Positions 53,759-60,972 of a stretch of 64,000 nt of DNA are shown piece after piece (the stretch's first letter is position 1; every line of letters begins with the position of its first letter). The DNA lies in contig CAWJJY010000007.1 in the NCBI GenBank assembly GCA_963843385.1, positions 124,001 through 188,000 of the forward strand, read 5' to 3'. This stretch comes from CAVOHU01 sp963843385. Lineage in GTDB: Bacteria > Acidobacteriota > Vicinamibacteria > Vicinamibacterales > JAKQTR01. A model generated the notes under the pieces. It did no database searches and was not told the origin of the DNA. It saw only the letters and a program-made list of their open reading frames with translations. The position numbers were made by a program, and so were the translations under genes.

Positions 53759-54097
53759 GGTGACACCCCGGCAACCATGTCCGGTCCGCCACAGGCAGGC
53801 CGCGACACCGCTGCGCCCGGCCGAGCACCGTCTTGTCCTGTCTAACCGGGAGACAGCGCTGATTATCGCGGCTGCCAGGGCCAAGTCAACAGGAAACGGC
53901 GCGGAAAAAGGACGAAGATCGCCTTGTAGTCACAACCACCCTGCCAATGCGGTCCTGAACGCACCGGCATCCTTCCCATTCGGAGACTTGTGATCCGGCG
54001 CGTGGATCCATAAGCTCCGCAGGGGTGTTGCCGATGGGCCCGGGGGCTCGGGCCGCCAGGCACGCCCGCTCCGCGACAACCGTCCACTGAGGCGACC
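53759..54097. other. Divergent regulatory region of the beta-oxidation cluster
   Basis: About 340 nt without a gene separating acyl-CoA dehydrogenase 1 (minus) from enoyl-CoA hydratase (plus). One clear promoter points to the dehydrogenase. Regulation of the cluster by the nearby two-component regulators would act here. Confidence 0.45.
53862..53889 (-). promoter_or_regulatory. Sigma-70 promoter of acyl-CoA dehydrogenase 1
   Basis: Read on the minus strand: TTGACT (53889-53884), 16-bp spacer, GATAAT (53867-53862), about 104 nt before the ATG at 53758. It matches the promoters at 50968 and 42918 in spacing and -10 sequence. Confidence 0.55.
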
Positions 54098-54970
54098 TTG
54101 AACCTCGTCAACTACGACGTGCGGGATCGTGTTGCGGTGGTCACCATCGACAATCCTCCCGTCAATGCGCTCGGCCCTGGTGTGCGAGAGGCCCTCGAGG
54201 AAGCCGTGCGCCGTGCCACCGAGGATGCCGCCATCGACGCCATCGTCGTGAACGGGGCCGGCCGCACGTTCGTCGCGGGCGCAGATATCAACGTGTTCAG
54301 GACGCTGACGACGCCTGCGCAGTCCGTCCGGCGGTCGGAGGGGATCCACGCGTCGCTCACGCGCCTGGAAGACACCGGGAAGCCGCTGGTTGCGGCGATT
54401 CACGGTCACGCCCTCGGCGGAGGCCTGGAACTCGCCATGGCCTGCCACTACAGAATCGCTACGTCCGACGCGAGAGTCGGACAGCCGGAGATTCACCTCG
54501 GGATCATTCCTGGGGCAGGAGGCACACAGCGGCTGCCGCGCCTCTGCGGCGCCAGGCTGGCCCTCGAGCTGTGCACGCAGGGCAAGCCCATGCCAGCACC
54601 CCAGGCTCGCGATGCGGGAATCATCGACCTGGTCGTGGCTCAAGGACTTGTCGAGACGGCCATTGAATGGGCCCGCGCGAAAGCCGCCTCGGGCGAGCGG
54701 CGCAAGACGCGCGAGATTGCCGTGCCTCCCGCCGATCGAGCCGCGGGCCTGCTGACATGTGCCGAGGCGAGGCACGAGTTGACCGCGCCGCCGCAGAAAG
54801 CACGCGCGTTGGCCGCAGTGATAGACGCCATCGAGGCGGCGATGAACCTGGATTTCGACGCGGGGTCCGCGCGCGAGCGGGAATTGTTCGCAGAGTGCGT
54901 CGTGTCGACCGAGTCTCGCGCGCTGATTGAGCAGTTCTTTGCCGAACGGGAGGCTGCCAGGCGTCGGTGA
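54098..54970 (+). CDS. Enoyl-CoA hydratase, FadB-type crotonase half
   Basis: 290 residues from a TTG start (TGAGGCG about 6 nt upstream). Crotonase fold: DNPPVNALGP near residue 20, the oxyanion segment FVAGADINVF, catalytic glutamates in HALGGGLELAMA and in VGQPEIHLGIIPGAGGTQRL (near 128-150). Residues 215-290 match the helical linker of FadB-type multifunctional enzymes, ending ELFAECVVSTESRALIEQFF then AER, exactly where the dehydrogenase half normally begins. The frame stops there, so the enzyme is either a natural monofunctional hydratase or the detached N-terminal half of a FadB. It hydrates 2-enoyl-CoA to 3-hydroxyacyl-CoA. The MaoC gene follows 90 nt later. Confidence 0.9.
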   Translation: MNLVNYDVRDRVAVVTIDNPPVNALGPGVREALEEAVRRATEDAAIDAIVVNGAGRTFVAGADINVFRTLTTPAQSVRRSEGIHASLTRLEDTGKPLVAAIHGHALGGGLELAMACHYRIATSDARVGQPEIHLGIIPGAGGTQRLPRLCGARLALELCTQGKPMPAPQARDAGIIDLVVAQGLVETAIEWARAKAASGERRKTREIAVPPADRAAGLLTCAEARHELTAPPQKARALAAVIDAIEAAMNLDFDAGSARERELFAECVVSTESRALIEQFFAEREAARRR

Positions 54971-55060
54971 CTGGTCTGGTGGGTTGGGTGGCCATTGGTG
55001 GCCGGCGTCTCTCCCGCAACAACTGGCCGGAGAAGGTCCGGGCTTTCAGGGTGACGTGGC

Positions 55061-55525
55061 ATGATCGAAGTGTCCCCGCAGTCGCTGTCGGATCACCTGG
55101 GCGAGGAGATCGCCGTCAGCGATACCATTACCGTCACGCAGCAGCGAATCGATCAGTTCTCGGAAGCTATTGATGATCGACAATGGATCCACACTGACCC
55201 GGTACGCGCGGCGGCTGAGTCGCCCTATGGCGGCACAATCGCACACGGGTTCCTCACGCTCTCTCTCGTGAGTGCGCTTTCCAGGCTGGCGATGACCGTC
55301 GTCGGGGTCCGCATGGCCGTCAACTACGGCCTCAACCGCGTTCGCTTCATATCTGCTGTGACGGCAGGAAGCCGCATCCGCGCCAGATTCGTGCCCACCT
55401 CCGTCGAGCCGATCGGCGATGGGCGAAAGACGACCTGGCGGGTCACCATCGAGCTCGCCGATACGGGGCAGGCGTGTTGTGTGGCGGAGTGGATCATCTG
55501 CTACTACCTCTTGCTTGATCCGTAG
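55061..55525 (+). CDS. MaoC-like hydratase
   Basis: 154 residues with a single hot-dog fold. The (R)-hydratase signature is visible: QWIHTDPVRAAAESPYGGTI then AHGFLTLSL, where the aspartate of HTDP and histidine of AHG form the catalytic pair, with Ser/Gly in PYGG positioning the thioester. These enzymes hydrate 2-enoyl-CoA to the (R)-3-hydroxyacyl-CoA or act on branched and aromatic acyl-CoA intermediates. It sits between the crotonase and the 3-hydroxyacyl-CoA dehydrogenase genes on the same strand, part of the acyl-CoA degradation set. Having both hydratase types here may allow epimerisation of hydroxyacyl-CoA or two different substrates. Confidence 0.88.
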   Translation: MIEVSPQSLSDHLGEEIAVSDTITVTQQRIDQFSEAIDDRQWIHTDPVRAAAESPYGGTIAHGFLTLSLVSALSRLAMTVVGVRMAVNYGLNRVRFISAVTAGSRIRARFVPTSVEPIGDGRKTTWRVTIELADTGQACCVAEWIICYYLLLDP

Positions 55526-55617
55526 CATGTATCACCTGGTCGCGTGTCGAATTCATCCTGCCGGTCAGCGATGTCTCCGCCTCGTGTGGAGATCGCCACG
55601 AGTGAAAAGGGGAAACG

Positions 55618-56751
55618 GTGGACATCCATAGCAGAGGCCTCGCGATCGGCATCGTAGGGGGCGGCGTGATGGGTCGCGGCATCGCCCAATTGGCCATCGT
55701 CAGCGGCATCGAGACTCGACTCTACGACGTCGCGCCCGGCGCGGCCGAAGCCGCTTGTGAGTTCGTGGCACGCATGCTGCGTCGAAGCGTGGACAAGGGC
55801 AAGATGAGCGCCGCCGACGCCGACGGAGCGATCGCCCGCATGAGCGCGGTCGAACGGCTGGAGGACCTGGCCGGGTCGCATGTCGTGATCGAAGCGATTG
55901 TCGAGAACCTCGACGCCAAGCGCAGCGTCTTCGTCGAACTCGAACGCGTGGTGGGTGACGGCTGCATCCTGGCGACCAACACCTCGTCGCTCTCGGTGAC
56001 CGCCATCGCGGCGGCCTGCCGGCTCCCGGAGCGCGTCGGCGGTTTCCACGTGTTCAACCCCGCGCCGCTGATGAAGCTTGTCGAGGTCGTCGGCGGGGCA
56101 CGCACGCGCGCGGATGTCTGTGACGGGCTGTGTGCCCTCGCGACACGATTTGGCCACCGGCCCGTGCGCGTGAAGGACATGCCGGGCTTCCTGGTCAACC
56201 ACGCCGGCCGTGGGTACGGGCCTGAGGCGCTCCGGATTCTGGGTGAGGGCGTGGCGGACTGCGGCGACATCGATCGGGTGATGCGCGACGCGGCCGGGTT
56301 CAAGATGGGGCCGTTCGAGTTATACGATCTCACCGGGCTCGACGTCTCTCATCCCGTCATGGAGTCGATTTACCACCAGTTCTACGAAGAGCCGCGGTTT
56401 CGTCCGTCTCCTGAAACCGCGCTTCGCGTGGCTGGCGGGCTGCTCGGGAGAAAAGCGGGGCAGGGGTTCTACCGCTATTCCGACGGGCAGCGCAAGAGGA
56501 GGCGGAACCAGTGCCGCCATCCGCCCGGCCGGATTCCGTATGGACGAGTCGGGCCGTACCCGAGGGGTATCAGCGGCTCAGTGCGTTTCTTGCTGCCCTG
56601 CCGCGACCACCCGTGGTCGAAACGGCATCGCGGCCCTCCGATTCGGCGCTTTGCCTCGTCACACCGCTCGGAGACGACGCGAGTTCGGCGGCGTGTGACG
56701 AGGGGCTCGATCCCAGACGGACGGTTGCGGTCGACGTGCTCCTGGAACTGA
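55618..56751 (+). CDS. 3-hydroxyacyl-CoA dehydrogenase, N-terminal part (PaaH-like; frame shifts near 56500)
   Basis: GTG start with AAAAGGGG 6 nt upstream. Residues 8-190 are the NAD-binding domain (AIGIVGGGVMGRGIAQLAI, ILATNTSSLSVTAIA, GGFHVFNPAPLMKLVEVV), with the catalytic histidine in FHVFNP. Residues 190-295 are the first 3HCDH helical domain (KDMPGFLVNHAGRGYGPEAL, ending GRKAGQGFYRYSDGQRK). From about 56494 the residues become Arg/Pro-rich nonsense to the stop at 56751. In PaaH/PaaC-type enzymes a second 3HCDH domain follows; it lies in the other frame at 56511-57149. One missing base (or two extra) at 56494-56502 would restore a single protein of about 510 residues. It oxidises 3-hydroxyacyl-CoA to 3-ketoacyl-CoA with NAD. 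Confidence 0.85.
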   Translation: MDIHSRGLAIGIVGGGVMGRGIAQLAIVSGIETRLYDVAPGAAEAACEFVARMLRRSVDKGKMSAADADGAIARMSAVERLEDLAGSHVVIEAIVENLDAKRSVFVELERVVGDGCILATNTSSLSVTAIAAACRLPERVGGFHVFNPAPLMKLVEVVGGARTRADVCDGLCALATRFGHRPVRVKDMPGFLVNHAGRGYGPEALRILGEGVADCGDIDRVMRDAAGFKMGPFELYDLTGLDVSHPVMESIYHQFYEEPRFRPSPETALRVAGGLLGRKAGQGFYRYSDGQRKRRRNQCRHPPGRIPYGRVGPYPRGISGSVRFLLPCRDHPWSKRHRGPPIRRFASSHRSETTRVRRRVTRGSIPDGRLRSTCSWN

Positions 56752-57149
56752 GAGGGCGCATCACGCTCATGTCGACGCCGGTGACCGACTCGCGCGCCCG
56801 CAACGCGGCGCTCGGGCTGCTGAGCTCGGGGGGAGTGCCGGTCACGATGATCGCCGACAGCCCGGGATTCGTCGCCCAGCGGATCCTCGCCTCGATCGTC
56901 AATGTCGGGTGCGAGATCGCCCAACAGCGCATTGCGACGCCCTCCGACATCGACGACGCAGTCTGCCTGGGCCTGGGATATCCCAAGGGGCCGCTGGCCC
57001 TCGGAGACTGGATCGGCCCGGCGCGCGTTCTGGGAATCCTTCAGCGGATGCAGGCCATGACCGGCGACGCACGCTTCCGGCCAAGCCTGTGGCTGCGGCG
57101 TCGCGCGATGCTCGGCGTCGGGCTGACCACACCCGATCTGGCGGATTGA
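56511..57149 (+). CDS. 3-hydroxyacyl-CoA dehydrogenase, C-terminal 3HCDH domain in separate frame
   Basis: 212 residues from GTG at 56511. GAGGAGG lies 8 nt upstream, so this part can be translated on its own. Residues 1-110 resemble the middle, degenerate region of PaaC/PaaH. Residues 110-212 are the second 3HCDH domain (IADSPGFVAQRILASIVNVG, AVCLGLGYPKGPLALGDWIG, DARFRPSLWLRRRAM). It overlaps the 3' part of the upstream frame by 241 nt. Either it is the natural C-terminus of one 510-residue enzyme interrupted by a frameshift, or a split two-gene enzyme. The first is more likely, since other genes in the window carry the same sort of defect. The well-placed AGGAGG keeps the second open. Confidence 0.78.
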   Translation: MPPSARPDSVWTSRAVPEGYQRLSAFLAALPRPPVVETASRPSDSALCLVTPLGDDASSAACDEGLDPRRTVAVDVLLELRGRITLMSTPVTDSRARNAALGLLSSGGVPVTMIADSPGFVAQRILASIVNVGCEIAQQRIATPSDIDDAVCLGLGYPKGPLALGDWIGPARVLGILQRMQAMTGDARFRPSLWLRRRAMLGVGLTTPDLAD

Positions 57150-57158
57150 GAAGCGGTC

Positions 57159-57350
57159 ATGTTTGGCGCGCATATCTTGGATGGAATTCGGACCCCGTTC
57201 GGCGGCCCTGCTCGTCGGCTCGATGCAGGTCGCCGAGCGAACCGGCTCCCGGCCCCTGGCGAGGATCCTGGCGTCGGCGGCTGCCGGCGGGGAACCGCGT
57301 CGTGCATCGGCGTCGGCCAGGGACTCACGGGCGTGATCGAACGAGCGTAA
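57159..57350 (+). pseudogene. Collapsed thiolase relic
   Basis: Three recognisable thiolase pieces lie in about 190 nt where roughly 1200 nt are expected. (1) 57159-57206: an N-terminus MFGAHILDGIRTPFGG. (2) 57208-57300, one frame over: the middle segment LLVGSMQVAERTGSRPLARI then LASAAAGGEP, as found before the GIGP motif of thiolases. (3) 57286-57350: the extreme C-terminus TASCIGVGQGLTGVIERA with stop, containing the catalytic Cys region. The N-terminal active-site Cys and both His regions are missing, so it cannot be active. It occupies the expected place of the thiolase step, between 3-hydroxyacyl-CoA dehydrogenase and acyl-CoA dehydrogenase 2. Genomic deletion and misassembly are both possible. 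Confidence 0.75.
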
Positions 57351-57434
57351 CGGGGTGACCCGGGACGCACGCAAGACACCAACGTCAGTATCTTCGGTGC
57401 GCTCAACTGCCTTCATTCTAAAAGGGACCTGTTC

Positions 57435-58643
57435 ATGGACTTTGCACTGACCGACGAACACCGCATGCTGGAAGAATCCGTGCGCGAGTGGGGGAGGCGC
57501 GAAATCGCGCCGCGGATCAAGGATCTCGATCGCGAACATCGGTTCGACCCGGCGATCTTCCCTCAACTGGCCGCGCTCGGCCTGCTCGGGATCTCAGTGC
57601 CCGCCGAATACGGCGGGGCCGGCATGGACTACATCAGCCTGGGCCTGGCGAGCGAGGAGCTCGAGTATGTCGATACCTCGCTGCGCGTCATCCTGTCGGT
57701 GCACGCGGGCCTGAATTGTCTAAGCCTCCTGACGTGGGGCAACGAGGAGCAGAAACAGCGGTACCTGGTGCCGCAAGCCAAGGGCGAGAAGATCGCGACC
57801 TACGGGCTGACCGAGCCCTCGGCGGGAAGCGACGTGCGCGGCATTCAGTCGATCGCCGTGAAACGGGGAGACCGCTACGTGCTGACCGGCGAGAAGATGT
57901 GGATCTCGCTGGCCGACGTGGCGGACCACTTCCTCGTCTTCGCCTGGAGCGATCTCGAGAAGAAGAAGCTGCGCGATCCCTCGGGACTGACGGCGTTCCT
58001 GGTCGAGCGGAGCTTCAAGGGGTTCTCGAGCGGCACGATCAAGGAGAAGTGGGGAATTCTTGCCGGCAACACGGGATACTTCAAGATGGACGAGATGGAG
58101 GTGCCCGCGGAAAACGTCTTGGGCCGGCCGGGTGAGGGGTTCAAGATCGCGATGTTCGCGCTCGACCAGGGGCGGTTCACCGTGGCGGCCGGCGCGACCG
58201 GTCTCATCCGCGCCTGCCGGGATGCCAGCGTCAAGTACGCCAGGGAACGGCGGGCGTTCGGCGTCGAGATCGCCCAGCATCAGCTCGTGAAAGAGATGAT
58301 CGCCCAGATGGAATCCGACTATCAGGCCTCACGGCTGCTCTGGCAAAGAGCCGGCTGGCTGAAGAACACCGGGCGCCGCTGCACCCGGGAAACCGGCCTG
58401 GCCAAGTGGTTCGCCACCGTCGCCTCCGAACGTGCGGCCGGGAATGCGGTGGAGGTTCACGGGGCCAATGGCTACTCGGACGACTATCCGGTGGGCCGCT
58501 TCTATCGCAACTGCAAGGGAGCGGTGATCTACGAGGGGACTCGGGAAGTGCACACGCTGATGCAGGCTGACTACGTGCTCGGCTATCGAATCGACCGGCC
58601 CACGCGCTGCGAACTGCCTGCGGCGGACCACTCGTCGTCGTAA
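57435..58643 (+). CDS. Acyl-CoA dehydrogenase 2
   Basis: 402 residues, ATG at 57435 with AAAAGGG upstream. Standard layout: N-terminal helices (DEHRMLEESVREWGRREI), YGLTEPSAGSDVRGIQS near residue 122, KMWISLADVADHF, GEGFKIAMFALDQGRF, ERRAFGVEIAQHQLVK and the C-terminal catalytic glutamate in IYEGTREVHTLMQADY. The REVHTLMQADYVLG ending and EKMWIS segment resemble the group of glutaryl- and cyclohexene-carboxyl-CoA-type dehydrogenases rather than medium-chain enzymes, so a dicarboxyl, cyclic or aromatic acyl-CoA substrate is plausible. FAD-dependent, cytoplasmic, with electrons to ETF. Last intact gene of the cluster. Confidence 0.9.
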   Translation: MDFALTDEHRMLEESVREWGRREIAPRIKDLDREHRFDPAIFPQLAALGLLGISVPAEYGGAGMDYISLGLASEELEYVDTSLRVILSVHAGLNCLSLLTWGNEEQKQRYLVPQAKGEKIATYGLTEPSAGSDVRGIQSIAVKRGDRYVLTGEKMWISLADVADHFLVFAWSDLEKKKLRDPSGLTAFLVERSFKGFSSGTIKEKWGILAGNTGYFKMDEMEVPAENVLGRPGEGFKIAMFALDQGRFTVAAGATGLIRACRDASVKYARERRAFGVEIAQHQLVKEMIAQMESDYQASRLLWQRAGWLKNTGRRCTRETGLAKWFATVASERAAGNAVEVHGANGYSDDYPVGRFYRNCKGAVIYEGTREVHTLMQADYVLGYRIDRPTRCELPAADHSSS

Positions 58644-58662
58644 TCCTGCCCGAGAGCGCGAC

Positions 58663-58694
58663 GCGGGCCTTCACGCCAGAGCGGGAAGGTCCGC
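58663..58694. terminator. Hairpin between acyl-CoA dehydrogenase 2 and cytochrome c
   Basis: GCGGGCCTTC pairs with GAAGGTCCGC (10 bp, one G-T wobble) around a 12-nt loop between two convergent genes. No T-tract. Confidence 0.45.
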
Positions 58695-58725
58695 GCCGAC
58701 AGACTGCACAAGGCCATTGGGGCGG

Positions 58726-59187
58726 CTACTTGACCTGCAGGGAATCGATGTAGGTCACGAGGTTGACCAGGCGAAGCAGCGCGCCATCGTCGCCATAGAC
58801 GCTCTTGAAGACCGGCCCCCACATGGGCATCTCCTCGGTGCCATGCGCCGGAATCAGCCTGCCGCGGCCCGTGACGGCCGTCTCCACGTCTGCTCGCGAA
58901 AGCTTGCCCCTGGTGCTCTTCGCGAGCAGCGTCAGATCAGGCAGGCGGCTCCTGAGGGCGATGGCGGCCGGACCATCGCCTTTGCCGTCGGTCCCATGGC
59001 AGACCGCACAATACGCGTTGTAGAGGTCCGCACCGCCGACCGAATGGATGCTTGGTGCCGGCCCGTTCTTGATGACAGGAGAAAAGTACGGCGACGGCTC
59101 CTGCGCCACCGCGGCGAGTGCGACCGACACCAGGACGATGATGAAGCTGAACAGGATTCCTACATAACGACGTCCATGAAGATGCAT
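58726..59187 (-). CDS. Exported class I cytochrome c
   Basis: 153 residues from the ATG at 59187 (GGAGG about 5 nt upstream; a GTG four codons earlier is possible). Signal peptide or membrane anchor (YVGILFSFIIVLVSVALAAVA), then a single heme-binding CAVCH (C60, C63, H64) within LYNAYCAVCHGTDGKGDG, and probable axial methionine M120 or M122 in HGTEEMPMWG. The layout is that of small periplasmic c-type cytochromes serving as electron carriers or as subunits of periplasmic dehydrogenases. No oxidase or dehydrogenase gene is adjacent, and its partner is unknown. Confidence 0.88.
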   Translation of the reverse strand: MHLHGRRYVGILFSFIIVLVSVALAAVAQEPSPYFSPVIKNGPAPSIHSVGGADLYNAYCAVCHGTDGKGDGPAAIALRSRLPDLTLLAKSTRGKLSRADVETAVTGRGRLIPAHGTEEMPMWGPVFKSVYGDDGALLRLVNLVTYIDSLQVK

Positions 59188-59550
59188 GATGACCTCCACC
59201 CTGGATGAGACACCTGGCCGGCTGGCAGCGCAGGTACGGAAAGCTCGGATCGTGACCGACCGCTCTTGCTGGGGTTTACTCGCCGTCTCAGGGGGGACTC
59301 GGGGCGATCGGCGGGTAGATCGAGAAAGGGCATCCGGGCCCTTGTTGCGAAGCCGCTACAGGATACACCCATTGCCGGGTTGGAACAAAGGCAGGTCAGG
59401 GCCGGGTCAGGGGCTTGCTTCGACCGCCAGATGTTCGGGCGATGCCAACGGGAGGATGACTCCCGGCAGTGGCCGAGACCTCTTTGGCCCCCGATCGATC
59501 TGCGCGGGGTCGATCGACCGGGAAGGCGAGCGTTCCTGGCGGCGGTCGTC
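59188..59550. other. Intergenic region upstream of cytochrome c gene
   Basis: About 360 nt between the MFS stop and the cytochrome c start (both minus strand). I see no gene and no consensus promoter that I would defend. Confidence 0.35.
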
Positions 59551-60846
59551 TCAGGCTTCCAACGACCGCCCTCGGGTTTCTGGTCCGAGCCACAGCAGCG
59601 CGATCAACAGCAGCCCGGATCCCGCGATGCAGGCGGCCATCGCCGCCGGGAGCGTCAGTCCGCGGTCTTGCAGCGATCCCACGAGGAACGGCGCGAACGA
59701 GGCGACACCCGCACCGACGTGGTAGGCGAAGCCGGTGCCGGCGGCCCGAGCGGCGGTCGGAAAGCGCTCGGTGAGATAGCTCGGCACGATGCCGAAACTG
59801 CCCGCACCGAAGAATCCCATCATCAGCGCTCCGACCCAGAGCAACGACGGGCTCGCCGCGTAGAGATAGAGCGGGATCACGAGGATCCCTGCCAGCGCCG
59901 CCAGGCTCGACGCGCCGCGCCGCCCCAGCCGCGTCTCCGACATTCGACCACAGAAGACGTTGCCCGTGAGATTGCCGATGTTGAGGGCGATCAGGTACGG
60001 GAGCGTCGCCCGCCCCATCAGGCCAAGGTAAGTCGGGTACCAGAAGCTGATCGCGTAATAGAAGAACAGGAACGCCGCCATGATGAGCGACGCGTGGATG
60101 GTCGTGGGAAGGATGCCCCTGTGGAACAGCCGCAGGAGTGACATCGTGTCGTGCTCGCTGCGGTCCTTCAGGTCCTGCCGGCGCTGGAGCCACACCGGGC
60201 TCTCAGGCACCCTGGACATGATCCAGAGAACGAGGAATGCGGGCAGGATGCCGATCCACAACATCACCCGCCATCCCATGTCCGTGCCGCCGTTGACCAG
60301 CGGATAGCCGAACTGGTACACGATTGCCGACAGGATGAATCCGACGGAGTAGCCGCCCTGCAGGAGCCCGGACATCACGCCGCGGCGATTCGGCGGCCAG
60401 TGTTCGAGCGTGAGCGGCATCCCCGCGGCCCAGACCCCGCCCATGCCGATACCGAACAGCGCCCGGCAGGCAAACAGGACGCGGTACAAAGTCGAGAAGC
60501 CTCCGAGGAACGAAAACAACGAATACCAGAGGATGGAGAACATCAGGGGCCCTTTGCGCCCCCATCGATCTGCCACGGTGCCGGCTCCAATCCCGCCGGC
60601 AATTCTGAAGAAGAGCGTGACCGTCCCGAGCGCCCCCGCCAGGGCCTTGCTGACCGTGAACGAGTGCTGGATGTCGACGAGGAGGAACGAGACGATGGTG
60701 AAGTCGAACCCGTCGAGCACCCAGCCGAGGAACGTCGCCCAGAATGCCCTCCACTGAGCGGTTGTCACCCCTTGATACCAGCGCTGGCCGGCTTTCGGGG
60801 CGGTGGCGCTCCCTGTCGCCGCTATGCTGGTTGAAGGCACGTTCAC
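59551..60846 (-). CDS. MFS transporter, SHS/AAHS-like (carboxylate or aromatic acid type)
   Basis: A 431-residue integral membrane protein with twelve helices. Motif A after helix 2 is GAGTVADRWGRKGPLM; the helix 4-5 region has ALFGIGMGGVWAAGMPLTLE; VPESPVWLQRR lies in the central loop, the hallmark of the sugar/aromatic-acid/sialate MFS subfamilies. The first helix (FWATFLGWVLDGFDFTIVSF) contains the D-x-D-like GFD motif of AAHS (aromatic acid:H+ symporter) proteins. It would import a carboxylate by proton symport, a fitting partner for the acyl-CoA degradation genes 1 kb away, although the strand differs. It lies 126 nt after the TonB receptor stop on the same strand. Confidence 0.86.
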   Translation of the reverse strand: MNVPSTSIAATGSATAPKAGQRWYQGVTTAQWRAFWATFLGWVLDGFDFTIVSFLLVDIQHSFTVSKALAGALGTVTLFFRIAGGIGAGTVADRWGRKGPLMFSILWYSLFSFLGGFSTLYRVLFACRALFGIGMGGVWAAGMPLTLEHWPPNRRGVMSGLLQGGYSVGFILSAIVYQFGYPLVNGGTDMGWRVMLWIGILPAFLVLWIMSRVPESPVWLQRRQDLKDRSEHDTMSLLRLFHRGILPTTIHASLIMAAFLFFYYAISFWYPTYLGLMGRATLPYLIALNIGNLTGNVFCGRMSETRLGRRGASSLAALAGILVIPLYLYAASPSLLWVGALMMGFFGAGSFGIVPSYLTERFPTAARAAGTGFAYHVGAGVASFAPFLVGSLQDRGLTLPAAMAACIAGSGLLLIALLWLGPETRGRSLEA

Positions 60847-60972
60847 GCAAGACCCCCTGTCGACTGCCCGTCAGACACGTCGTGCCGAATCGATCGTCGC
60901 CGATGGTGTCGTCTGCGGCCGGGCGCCTGCACCACTGCAGGCGCCCGGTCGAGGAAGGCGCGGCTCTGGCAA

